A stretch of DNA of 64,000 nucleotides from Datura wrightii (taxonomy: Eukaryota > Streptophyta > Magnoliopsida > Solanales > Solanaceae), in NCBI GenBank assembly GCA_035772735.1, contig JASDFA010000010.1:138139001-138203000 (forward strand), written 5' to 3'. The position numbers and the translations under genes were made by a program. Numbering within the stretch: the stretch's first letter is position 1; every line of letters starts with the position of its first letter. The notes under the pieces are model-generated. The model saw nothing but the letters and a program-made list of their open reading frames with translations, made no database searches and was not told where the DNA came from. This document shows, piece after piece, positions 1-11,552 of the stretch.

Positions 1-690
1 TTTCTTTTCTGAGTGTAGTGTTCAAGCCCGACAGTTCTTCGCGCCCTCACCTGTGAGCCATCAACTTTCGTGAATCAAGAAGGTGAGCAGGTTGAGGACG
101 CAGATCACTCCTTCCTTGTAGATTTCCTTCTTTCAAAAATTCAACAATTTTATTTCATTTTTAGTCTTAGTTCCTTAGCTTGTAAAAATAGACGTCTCGT
201 GTAATGACAATCAGGTTCTGGAAGATTGGTTATTTTGGTTTGGTATGCACAGTGTAATGATCTGAAATTGTTTTTTTCATAAATATTTTGATCATGGGGG
301 TAGTATCAGGATTCGTTGGTTTGCCAGTGTGGGTACCAATTACGGCCATTTGGATCGTGAGAAAAACAAAAAGTGAGAAGTTATTTCTCTGGGCCTCTAT
401 TTTTGTTATTGCTCCCTACGAAAAACATGAACAAAAATCATACATTGAAAGAAAATATTAAGAAGATGCACAGGCCACAAATTTCTTCACAGATCTATAT
501 TGATTTTCAAAGAATATATTATTTTTTGATTTTCAAAGAAAGAGGAAGAGATAAAGAGATCTATAAGCCCTAGATTTAGATTTATAAACCAAAATATACT
601 CTCTGGTTTTTGCTGAGAATCAGCCGCTCCGCTCTGGTGTTCTCTCTATTGGAACGAGGAAGAGACCACAGTGAAAAGTGCTGAAATGAA
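1..690. other. Unassigned left-edge sequence
   Basis: No reading frame, RNA gene or repeat is recognised here. The first 120 bases are of mixed composition and the rest is AT-rich with only short chance frames. It may be the interior of the CACTA-type element whose terminus lies at 1041, because no second terminus is visible between base 1 and that end. This is inference only. Confidence 0.4.
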
Positions 691-699
691 TATTTTGTG

Positions 700-1041
700 T
701 CCTAGGGATTTCACTTAAAATAAATTTAATGACGAATTTAGCTACGGACACTGATGTCAGTGACACATATTTCGTTGCTAACTCCGTCGCTGCATATTAA
801 CTTAATTCATCACAATTTTTTGTTGCTAAATCCGTCATTAAATTAAAGCGTCGATATTTCGCGCTATTTTTTAGCAATGAAGTTCATTTTCCATCGCTAG
901 TCCATTGCTATATAATAAATTAGAATTTTATTTGTTTTTCTCGCGACAAAGTCAATATTCTGTAGCTAATCCCTTGTTAAATAGCAACGGAATTCTATTT
1001 GTCACTAAATTCCGTCGCTAAATGCTATTTTTCTAGTAGTG
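700..1041. mobile_element. CACTA-type DNA transposon terminus with subterminal repeats
   Basis: Read on the minus strand the segment starts CACTACTAGAAAAATAG, the terminal signature of plant CACTA (En/Spm) elements. It is followed by repeated copies of a TAGCGACGGA-like motif: on the plus strand CCGTCGCT near 784 and 1012, with variants around 820-840 and 880-905. Such subterminal arrays bind the transposase in this superfamily. Only one end is seen; the partner is outside the window or lost. The terminus abuts LTR sequence of element C at 1042, so the transposon probably inserted into that LTR. The left limit given is only where the subterminal repeats begin. Confidence 0.65.
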
Positions 1042-2475
1042 AATATGAAAAATATACTGAGTATGTAAGGTGACAAAAATTTAAGGTACATGATAATAGG
1101 AAAGGGGTACACAAGGGATATTAACAAAATATCAACCCAACCTGTAATCAACAATGACTCATAATAACTCACATGTCTCTATCCAGGTTTCCCGACATAT
1201 CAGTAATCTCAGCCATCGCCTATTCACGTAACTATTACAAGCTACCTAGAACAAACAATAACACAAGAAAGACAATATATATCAATATAAAATTATAAAT
1301 TTTCCAAAAACCATCATGGACTTGCAGGAAATCAACAATCATAAATACGATCATGTCGGGAATAATCACAGACTTGCAGTTCCTCACAAGGCCTTGGACT
1401 CGACCATGCCAGAAATAGTCACAGACTTTTAGGTCCTCACCGAGCCTTCAAAAAGGTATCCTGATAAAAAGTATATCACAGCTTAAACTAACATACAAAT
1501 ATATACAAAGCAGCCCACAAATCGACTAATAAAGCTACCTACCGAATCCTACAATATGACATCGAGTTTAGGGGTTCCACTGACCCTCTGACATATCCCA
1601 GAACACTCGCGATGATATTTAAAATATGAATATATTCTTAAATATAATATTACCACAAAAAGTAGCACAACAAGAGAATATTGGCACAAATCAAGGCTAC
1701 AAAATAGCCAACACACATGATATACCGACAATATAGATTTCATAGAAAATATGCCAAAAAGACGAAGGTATGACCTTAATATACATTATAGTCAACAACC
1801 AAGAACCTAGCCAAATCTTCACTTCCCGCGACACCATAACACTTCCATGAACAACATCTCAACACTACACCATAACACAACAACTAAATAAACAAGAAAA
1901 AGCATACAAAAATATATATGGTAAGATTTCTATAGAATCGATTACAGAAACTCCAAAACAAGAATATAATGATTATCACAAGTCAATATCATCTATATAT
2001 AGATGAATATTAAAGAAAAGGAACACTTAACTGCCTGGTCTACACGAAATAGCCATTGAACCCCATGAAAACACAACAAGAACACGAGCCACACAATGGG
2101 ATCGACGATCTAACTTTGGAAATGAACTTGGATCATGGATTTTTTACTTAATATAATCAAGAACACCATGAAAAACTATTGGCAGAGGATTTCCACTGCT
2201 ATAGTTTTGGAAAATATAATTTTAGATATGGAAAAATTGACTAAGGGGTTTTATATATATAAGTTGTCTGTATCACTACCATGATGCAGGCAACATAGCA
2301 TGGTGCATTGTGGTAGGACAATTCTATAGACCTTCATATTTTCATTTTTCATTCAATTCTCCACACACGATCTCGATCCATGGCCTTCCCTCAATGTACA
2401 AAGCAAAGTCATAGAAGTAGACTTATACATTTGAAACATAACAATAGAGTTAGTCTAAATATATAGGGTGTTACA
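1042..2475 (-). repeat. 3' LTR of element C (truncated)
   Basis: Matches 26308-27736 along its length, beginning with a shared ATGAAAAAT block and ending in the same GGTGTTACA terminus. About 0.5 kb corresponding to 25791-26307 is missing from the window because the CACTA terminus abuts at 1041. A TATA-like stretch on the minus strand lies at about 2250-2263 and has a counterpart at about 27511-27521 in the other copy, a plausible promoter about 220 bp inside the LTR. Confidence 0.85.
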
Positions 2476-2490
2476 TTCTCCTTTCCCCAT
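2476..2490 (-). other. Polypurine tract of element C
   Basis: On the minus strand a purine-rich run (ATGGGGAAAGGAGAA) directly precedes the 3' LTR start TGTAACACC. It is preceded by a GGATGAATATT block, which resembles the GAGGATGAATGTT block before the PPTs of elements A, B and D. Confidence 0.7.
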
Positions 2491-2760
2491 AAAAATATTC
2501 ATCCTTAAATTTTGATGATACGCATGAATCAGTTTTAGGATTTATCACATTAAAACTACACTCATGTAAACAACTAGAATTTGTGGGTCTATCACAATGT
2601 GACATCCAAATAATACAGCACAACCTTGGACCTACCAAGGTGCAGACAAGCATTAACTTGACCCAACAAAATAAGTAAAACATATACTTGAGGCATTACC
2701 CATTGAAGGCTCTATAGTCTACCTATCTCCCAAAGCATTTGGAGCTCTCTCTATAGCAAC
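2491..2760 (-). other. 3' untranslated interior of element C
   Basis: Between the zinc-knuckle remnant and the PPT on the minus strand. No coding similarity is seen; it is short and AT-rich, as expected of the 3' untranslated interior of a gag-only element. Confidence 0.4.
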
Positions 2761-3411
2761 AACTTTTCCTTGGCCCTGACCTCCACCCATAACAAACTAT
2801 GACCCAGGCTCAATTGATCCCACTAGAGCAGATGATCTTGCTATCGACCCAGTGTGTCGTGCCATACCACTCTATCCTTGGATAGTACAATCTCTAATAT
2901 TATGCTCTTTACTACCACACAAAACAAGTAGCTTATCTTCTCCTGCATATCTTGAAGTGTCTCCTACCGCATCTATCAACAATACGGTGTAGTAGTCTAT
3001 CCCTATTGCCAATATCTTGATACTTGGGAATCTACTCCCTGCTTAACTAGACTACCATAATCATCTGCATCACCTAAAAAGGAGGTAAAGAAAACCCAAG
3101 TGGTCCTCCCTGATAGCGTGGTCTGGAGCCACCCCGCAATCCATTCTAGAAGTCTATGGGTCTCATTCTCTTTTGCTGGTCTATCTCCGCCCTTTCCCTA
3201 TCTCGTTGTTGATGTTTGTGCTCCTCCAAACTTTGATCAAAAGCCTATATTCGAGATATATCCATTATTTTCTACATCTAGGAAATGGTACAAGACATAG
3301 CATACTCAGGTCACAAACCAATCACACATCTTTGTGTCTAGCCCACATAGTATCTATAAAACTTAGAGCACATCAGGATAATGAATCAACCTTAATCTCG
3401 TACTCCCCCAC
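2761..3411 (-). pseudogene. Gag of element C, second half with zinc-knuckle remnant
   Basis: On the minus strand, reading from 3411 downwards, the frame opens with REYE-type residues and continues into a stretch typical of plant Ty3/gypsy Gag, with stops and shifts. A charged block EEHKHQQRDRERAEIDQQ (about 3150-3215) is well preserved. A nucleic-acid-binding knuckle remnant CGSKEHNIRDC lies at 2887-2919; its first cysteine position seems lost. The other half of this gag lies at 24953-25359, across element B. Gag would form the particle and package RNA; this copy cannot be translated as a whole. Confidence 0.75.
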
Positions 3412-3924
3412 TGTCATGCCCCACCTTGGAAAGCATGACTGGCACCTAATGCCACACTGGGCTTTGGGCTGACCTGGCTGGGCATGTGCACCTTTAGTGC
3501 CTTCCAGTGACTCCAAACCGAGAAAACAAACTGATATATCTTGGCTGTAAACACACCTCGGGCCGACAAGGCCAGATAACAACCTGTAAAAGAAAACAGC
3601 TAACTAAGTAATACAACAATAAAGCGATTCTATGTGGGCCGACAAGACCACCATGCTATCTAGTTATAACAGAATTACATCAGGCAGTCATATCCACGCT
3701 ATATCCAATAAGGCTGCTAACTAATTAGCTAAACTAGGCCCCGTACGGCCACCATGCAACATATAACATATATAGGCCCCACACGGCCAACACGAGCAAC
3801 TAACTGAAGACTATAGTCTGCAAGCCTCTAAGAATGAAAGTCTTGGTCGGGATAGGGCCCCGACCTACCCAAATGCTATACAACTACAAGATAGGTAAAC
3901 TCTACAACCTGGAAACTCCGAATG

Positions 3925-6559
3925 TGTCACGACCCAAACGGAGGCCCCAATCGTAGACACAGGACAAGGAACCCCGAGAGACCCCAAGTCTACCCATGGC
4001 ATAAGCATACAACTAACTCATTCAGTAAACTGAAGAAAACATGAATATAATCTCACCAGAAGTCTACAAAACATCACATCGGAATAACATCCGAAGCTAC
4101 ACATACATAAGTCTGAAAAGCCATTATTCTGGACGAGTTAATGGGATAATACCCCAACTAACTCAACAATATTGAAACTGAAACTACGTAAGGAACTGAA
4201 TGTCTAGCCGTCGAAGGATGAGGACTCACCAATCAAATAGGACCTAACTCTATCAATTGACTACGCACGGGGCTAAGCCTGGGAGCTGGGTCCTGTAACA
4301 TGAAATGATACAGCATAGAAAGTATGCGGTTAGTACGTGGAATATACCGAGCATGCAAGGTGAGTAAAACCTCTTAAATAAAGTAAATCATTTAAAACAT
4401 TTCATACACATCATAAGCTTTCAAATATGAGAGAAAAGGCTACATGCATTCTTTCTAAAATCATAATCTTATGATAACATGACCATGAATATCTTTATAG
4501 CATCATGACTGACTCGAATGACTCAAAGCTGAAACATAACATTTATATTAAAAGCTGAACAATGAGTCAAACCTTGATTTTAGAACATGCATGAGTAAAG
4601 TAATCACCATGAGTAATGAATATGCAAATCTAAATAGTATGGATAGTGGGAGACTCTTCACTTAACCGACATACCACGACAGAGCTTACCTGGTCTCGAC
4701 TATCAAACTCAAGTGGGCAAAGCCGTCCAAAACCTTTCCAGGGTTAGGGACACTACCATGATATCGATATCAATCTCAAAGGGCCAATCGGACAAGGATA
4801 GCTCACAAGGGAGGTCCCAATAATATAATAGTATCAACCTACGTTGGCGCGTAGTTTTGGGGCATAGGGTGATCGACCCTTAACCCTCTCAGTGCTAGAC
4901 TCTTCTCCCAAAAAACATGCAATGCTCTACATCGTATATAAAGAAGCTCAACATCTTCTATTGATGAAGCTCAACATCGTCTAATGACGAAGCTCAATAT
5001 GAAATCATGCATAACTCAACATCTATTGACAAAGCTCATTAATGAAATCATGCATAAACTCAACATCATGTGAAAATGAAGCTCAACATTGTCCCTTGAC
5101 AAAGCTGAATAATGAAATCATGCATAGACTTGACATAATGTGAAAATGAAGCTCAACATTTTCCCTTGACAAAGCTCAATAATGACATACATCTCAATTA
5201 CGAATTCATGCATATGAGAAGCTTTATTTCAAAACATACCACAAGCTCAAGTATAAATGGGAGCATCTACTCCAAATCATGTGGTAAGCTAGATGTAGGA
5301 ATATTTAACTCAACATACCACAAGCTAGAAATTATAAAATTTGGGAGACTTTGATCAAAACAATGTGGTAAGCTTATTTCGGGAAAATCATCATTTTTAA
5401 ATCAACATGTGGGCATTGCCCAAAGCTTTATCAAACTTAGATCTACTCAACTCATTTTGGAAACAACATCATAATCATGGATAGCTTTAGAAACATGCTT
5501 TTCATCATCAAATATCATCATCATCATACATTCAACATCATTCTCTTCTTTCATGAACTTCTCATCCATGGGCATTCAATTTCATCATTTATAAATCACA
5601 ATTTGGATTGAAAACAATTTAAAATCTACCCAAGCTTCACAGTTCACCAATATAAACATAATCTAATCATACCCATGTATAAAAATTGAAAAATCATGCA
5701 ATTTGGTAAAAACCCCATAACTTGATCATGATAATTTCTTACACTAGATAGAGATTGGGCATGGTGTGGAAGAAAACACCCACTCATGACCCTACATACC
5801 TGGAAATGGAGGATTCTAACACTTTCTGATTTCCCAAGGTGAGATCCCAATAGAAATCTTCAAAACTTGCTCTAAATACTCTCTTCAAACTCTCAAGTTT
5901 TCATGGATGGAATGAATTAGCTTAGAGTAGGTTTTCCCCTCTTAAAACCCTGTACAATGAGCCTTAAACGACATAGTGTAGGTCTTAGGAACTTAGGAAA
6001 TTACGAAAAGGCCCTTACGATTTTGTAGAAAATAACTGCCAGGTGGTCCTAACGGACGACCCGACATATCGTTACGGGTCCAAATGACTCGTTATGTCGC
6101 TCGTCAGGTACGCTGTTAGTCAAAACTCCTGGGCTCGTAACGGATCACTTAACGGTTCATCGGGGCTGACCACGACTCGTGGTCACCAATCGTCAAGTAC
6201 ACTTCCTCTATCATATCACTTTCCTTGTATATCATCCAAAGACGCACATCACGACTCGTTGCCTGACATGACGAGTACTGGCCTCCTCCCGTTAAGTACA
6301 CTGGTTGACTTCCTCCAATTATTTTTCTCCCTCACCCCACGGCTGACTTGACAACTCGTGGTGAATGACCACGAGCCATTCCCATGCCCGTGGGAACCCC
6401 TGCACTTCATTTCCTCCAGGCCTCCCCACGAGTCACCTAACGACTCGTGGGATCTTCTCACGAGTCTTCCAACGAATCATCTTACAACTGAAGCACCAAT
6501 TTCCAGTTTTTCCCTGTTTCAACTCTTGGGTCCGATCTTTGAATTCTCGAGGTATAATA
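3925..6559 (-). mobile_element. Solo LTR of a chromovirus-type element
   Basis: Begins TGTCACGACC and ends GGTATAATA on the plus strand; the reverse complement matches the start (TGTTATACC, here with one G-to-A change at the second base) and the GTCGTGACA end of the LTRs of element A. It is flanked by a perfect GAATG duplication (3920-3924 and 6560-6564). The matching place in the other LTR of element B (about 22169-22176) reads straight through a single GAATG, an empty site. No interior sequence is present, so the element was probably reduced by recombination between its LTRs. It carries ACGASTCGT-type motifs at about 6050-6470. Confidence 0.9.
4930..5190. repeat. Imperfect tandem repeats inside the solo LTR
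   Basis: A GAAGCTCAACAT-type phrase recurs about every 25-70 bp. The clearest pair has a 70-bp period: CCCTTGACAAAGCT at about 5093 and 5163, each preceded by GTGAAAATGAAGCTCAACAT. I do not see a comparable array at the corresponding place in the LTRs of element A, so it is probably a private expansion. Confidence 0.7.
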
Positions 6560-9293
6560 GAATGAAAGGAGTTGGCCGAACTACTGACTCTGAACAGCTA
6601 CAAGGAGATCCCAGAACCTATCTGTCTATACTTGCAGGCGAATATGTAGCGCCCCATAGTTAGGTGCCAGTACAATATGTACCGAATATGTAAGGCAGTA
6701 ATAAAAAGCATAATAGAAGCTGATAAAGAGCTGAAAGTGAATAGCAAGAAGGGATAGAAGTTGAGCTGTAAGCTTTCATACTCATGACCTGCATCTAATA
6801 AACCACTACATAAGTAAGAGCTGAAACTACACAACTATACCTTTGTAAGCTATAACTAGCAAGCAAGTGTACAAACAAGAATCTAACCTGGCCCCCATAA
6901 GCCTAGAAGGTGAAGAAAACATAGAAATAACCTCTTGGGGCCCCCATAAGCCCTGGAAAGAATAATCCAATCTATATACCCTTAACCAGGTTCTTATGAT
7001 TCTACTGGTACTATAGCCAACCTATCTGGCTTCTAGGTCTGCAACTGAGCCTGCTGGACTCCTGTAACTGTGTCTGAGCCTATTGGGCTCCTGCAATGGC
7101 ACCTTGGGCACACAAGGCTCGACAGAGGGTCAGTAATGCCAATATAGCATAAAAAGAGGTCCATACATGGATGGATGTAAATATGGACTCGGCCTGAGTA
7201 TGGTCCCGTCAGATGTCACATAGCACCTCTGAGCAACATCATATAGCTCCTCTGAACAACATCATATATCTCTTCTGAGTGATCAATAGCCCCGTAGGTG
7301 ATTACATAGTTAGCAACCCTGAAGTTGGTCAACAGAAGGCTATCCTAGGTGGAGTTAATCCTAACTGATTTAATGCACTTAGTCTCAATGTAGTTACTCA
7401 AAAGGCATATCTGGCTCTTAAGACCGAATGCGACCACTATTCACCACTAGAATAGTCTGTATAGCTGCCAACAGGCACACCCCGTATGCCTACACCTGCT
7501 CAAAGGGTCCTGGCAATGATTGTAACCTCTAATGGTCTAAACAGAATAGGGCGAGATCTGGAGTGGCCTAAATGATACTCTGAATGTATTGCTAGGACAA
7601 CGATAGCTAACAAGCAAACAGTAAGGTCGCTTGCAAACAGTAACGTCACAAGCGACCAACTATTTAGCTCCCTTGCTTAGAACGACTGTAGGGCTACTAC
7701 TACTTGGACCTGCTCCTGAGCAGTCAGCCCTAACCTTCCAAAAGCATCTTGCTATAATTCTTATCCTAAAGGTAATACTGTACTACTATGGTTTTAGTCC
7801 CTTAGACATTAACTTAGACTGTTTAGACTCCATACGACTTCTCTAGGTGACTCATAGCTTCGTAGGCAGGTTTATCCGGACCTAGCCACTCGCGACAACC
7901 TATACCTGGGTATCTATAAGAGCAGGCTGGGGCATTAGCCCCGCATCCAACTCCTAATGACGTTCCCTCCTTAGGGTACCGCAAGTCTGTCTGACTTGCA
8001 TAACTGGGATGACTTCCTGGGCCAACTATATGGTAGACTGTCACTCAGTTCACTAGGCAACCCTGGTGCAGCTAACTCTAAGGTAAGACCATCCTATCCA
8101 AATTTTGGGCCTAGAGGCATCAAGGTATGCCAACAGCCTCTTGGCGAGTTTTATTGACAATACAAGCGTTAAACTGAAAGTTATATTGCTCGACTACACC
8201 TTATGCTGTCCAACTTACCAAATCAGGGCGAACAACTAACCATAAACTTCTAAGGCCTTGGCATGATAGCGAATCATTAGAATTCTACTAGTACTATAAA
8301 TGAAAAGACAGGGAAGTCTCTATGATGGTCCTAGCATTAGTCTTATTCAACACGCCTTGCCTCAATGTGGAATACGATAGTATAATCTCAACTTGTCTCA
8401 TAACAACTAACCACAATATACATAATCACTATCAACTTACAGCAGCTAATCACAATATCTGGAACATATTTACTTTCGAAGATACTGGTCATATCACTAC
8501 ATGACGAGATAACTTGCCGAATAGATAAGCTTTAACATACCTCAGATGCTGACTTTCGTTCAACCACACTATTTCCAACTTGACCGATAATTCCACTCAA
8601 TTGCAGCCTTTACACTAAGAGAATAAGGCTATTTCAATAGTGAGAATCAGTAAATAATGATATATTTCAAGAACAAAGACTATGATTCAAACTTCATTCA
8701 ATTCGGCCAGAAGCTTACAAATTTCCGAAGGTTTAGAAGGTACAAATGCTTGGATATCACCTGTAGCCACTTAGGACTCAACTTGAAGTAATTCCGACAA
8801 CTCTTACTCGACGGAGTTCCTGTACTCCGAGCGAATTTTAAAGAAATAACTCCGCAGAGATGTTCCTCATAGGCCCATAACTAGTTATCTAAGATGAATT
8901 TGTGCTTGAACGGAGTTTCACAGTGTAATTTTGGCGAAAAACAGATGAAAAGTTGAAGAAGCTCTTTGTTCTGTCGAGGGTTTATTTTAGGGAAATGTTG
9001 GAATGATTCTTTGAACTTAAAACACACACATATATATATGAGGTGGTGGTCAAGGGGACGCAGAATGCCACCCCCAATGCCAAGAGTCGGGCGGGACGCA
9101 TCGTTCAAGGCGTCGGGACAGAGACACGATGTGGCGATCCTTGCGCCCTGCCTCTGCTTCAGCCTCCTGCTCGCTCGATGATGAACTCGTGCGATCCCCT
9201 CTTTGGGCCTTCTCCCGCATGTGTTATAATTCAAAACTCTCAACATACGAATGCACGCATTGGTTAAACAGTAGGAATTTACGGGGTGTAACA

Positions 9294-9308
9294 TCATCCC
9301 CCTCTTGG
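9294..9308 (-). other. Polypurine tract of element B
   Basis: On the minus strand CCAAGAGGGGGATGA precedes the LTR start TGTTACACC, with GAGGACGAATGTT just upstream, the same arrangement as in elements A and D. This fixes element B as minus-strand. Confidence 0.8.
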
Positions 9309-9689
9309 GAACATTCGTCCTCGATTGTGATCTTAAGCTTAAGGGGCTCAATGCCTTTAACTATTGCCAGAAAAATTCCAGCAGAGTCTCCTTTGTAATG
9401 TGGACTATCCAAAAACCTGAAACACAAAAAAGTCCAACATAGGTGCCTTAGAGGACGCTACACGCAACTGACTAGCATAATTCTATGATATATATGTAAG
9501 CAAACGGTAGAGATAGCAACAAAGGAAACAATATAGCATCTGAAACTATCTTGCCTTAATTGAAATCAGCTGAGTTTGTATACTATCATCGTAGAGCCTG
9601 GAACAACTAAAGATATTCTGACTTCGCGTCATCCTTAGCCTTTCAATTTATTTCTTTTATATTTATGTTCCCCCATAATGCTCTAGTAA

Positions 9690-10900
9690 ACTACATCTTT
9701 GGTTCTCAAGATAGCTCCTACGAACCTGACAATCAAATATAACTATTGGAGCCTCCTCATGGGATGACTCTTCTGTAACCTGAGTATCCCCGACTGAGTC
9801 AACCTACGAAAAGGTCTCCTACGCACTTGTGTCATGTTAATGAACAAATCCTAGACCTGAAGAAAACTCTAACCCCTAGGCCACTTGGCCAATCTTTCAG
9901 AGGTTCCAGTATACCTTAGTGAATCTAGGGCTGGGCTTTCCCTTCTTGTCAGATCTCATAACGCCCTTCTTTGGCGAAAGTTTTTAGGAGTACCCAGTCA
10001 TTGCTTCAATCTCCAACTCCCTACGTCAAATCTCAGAATAGGACTCCTGATGACCTTGGGCTGTTAGTACACATCTTCTAATGAGTTTAACTTTCTCCCT
10101 GACTGATGAAGTATGCCCAGTCCAACTACCCCTGATGTACCTACTTCAGGTCATCATATAGGGGACCTACACTTCCATCTGTAGCACATCTCCGGGCATC
10201 TGAATTATGTGTTCTGCTTGGCCATTTGTCTCGTATGAGAAGTTGTACTCAATTTAACTTACGTCCCAATCCATTCTAATACCTTTCCAAAACCTAGCTA
10301 TGGGTTGTGCCCCTATGTTACACTGAAATAGGTACGGGGATCCCACACAGCTGGACTATCTCTTTAGTATTTAACTCAGCATAGTCTTTAACTAAAACAT
10401 AATTCTAACCGGCAAGAATGAGTTGACCTCTTTAGTTGTTTGATAATGACTCAATAAGGTCAAATTTATGCCTAGCATGAGGTAACCCTATAACTATATT
10501 CATGCTGACTATGCCCCACTTCCACACAGGCACATATATCTCCTAAATTAGCCCGCCCGATTTCTGCTGTCCAACCTGCCCTTGTTGTCCATTGGAGCTC
10601 TATGTCACAACTTGATAATATTCTTCTTCTTCCTGTGCCACCAATAGGTCTCTTTTTATAACTTGATGCATTTTCGTCAAACTCTGGATGGAGGGAATAA
10701 CAGACATGGTGCTCCTTCGCTTCAGTCTACTAACGAAGCGCTGCCACATTTGGAATGCAGAGTCAACTTCTGGGTCTCACGACTCCGCCGCTTATTATCT
10801 CAAAGGCCAATGACTCCCTACTGGGCCTTGTCTTTGGGCTATACTAGGCTAGGGTCTCCATACTGTCACATTCACCTTTACAACTAGTTGATATTGCAGC
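9690..10900 (-). pseudogene. Decayed pol remnant of element B (linker, integrase, chromodomain side)
   Basis: Short conserved blocks appear on the minus strand in Ty3/gypsy order but in changing frames. The end of the RNase H-integrase linker, with LCIPNV, lies at about 10731-10763. Remnants of the integrase zinc-finger region follow at about 10640-10720. A WKW..GLPHAR block of integrase lies at about 10452-10533, with DYAELN and EIVQLCGIPVPI further on. Near the C terminus (about 9716-9790) come VTEESSHEEAP and IFDCQVRR, the linker before the chromodomain-like tail. Integrase would insert the cDNA and the tail target chromatin; with so many shifts and stops this copy is inactive. Confidence 0.7.
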
Positions 10901-11552
10901 ATTCTAGGTTACAATCTCACTATCCTTTAAATGTCAGCCTAATGCTTATTTCTCGTCATTCAGCGGCAATTCCAACCTCTATCAGCTTGCTACCTCCTGG
11001 AGGTGGCTCTGTTCTCCTCTAGAGATAGATGTTCATGTCTTGCCCTTACTCCTATAAGCTGAAAATCGGGGTCCGTGCCCATGCACCGTAATGGCAAGGA
11101 TACTACTGGCCAAGTCTACCAACCTATATCATCCTGACTCGCACTCAGGCCGGTTTCCCTCATATAATCTATTTGTCCTTCAACCTAACAAACTAGGGCC
11201 ACAGCCAGTATTCTTCATGTATCCCCTACCGCCATCCATACACCACGATGGGTTAGTCTATTTTTGTCTTAAAATTTGCTATTGTTGGGAATTTACTGCT
11301 TATGGATACCCGCACTTGGGTGCTACTATAATCCTACCTATCCTCTTGATTTACTGCCGTGAGGGACTAGGTGACTTATTTAAATAGTAGAGATCTTAAT
11401 CACTTTCTAACACTTCCCAGAATCAATGATCTTAGCCCACCTTTACTATTCATTCTGGGTAATATTACGTTAATACTTATGCTCGTTGTTATACTGAGAA
11501 AAGATTGGGAGGCAGGAAATAACCCAATCATTCTATAATAGGGCTAGGGTAT
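10901..11552. other. Interior of element B next to the element A insertion
   Basis: No protein family recognised on either strand. By position it should correspond on the minus strand to pol sequence upstream of the integrase linker, but no RNase H or reverse transcriptase motif is readable. The longest frame (11091-11387, plus strand) is on the wrong strand for B and has no motif I know. Confidence 0.4.

Larger units (their letters stand above)
3412..9293 (-). repeat. 3' LTR of element B (interrupted by a solo LTR)
   Basis: Aligns with 21670-24952: 3412-3924 with 21670-22174 and 6560-9293 with about 22170-24952. The 2.6 kb between is a separate solo LTR. Without it this LTR is about 3.24 kb against 3.28 kb for the other copy. 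A minus-strand TATA-like run lies near 9028-9040, with a GC-rich block (about 9050-9180) outside it towards the LTR start. Confidence 0.88.

Noticed and set aside
6094..6663. Several 66-101-codon frames
   Set aside because: They fall within the motif array of the solo LTR, where CGASTCG repeats lower stop frequency; no coding evidence.
8881..9427. Overlapping 60-156-codon frames on both strands
   Set aside because: They lie in the GC-rich part of the B LTR and its edge, repeat partly in the other LTR at 24660-24953, and show no protein motif.
11091..11387. 98-codon plus-strand frame
   Set aside because: Lies within the interior of the minus-strand element B with no recognisable motif; probably chance.
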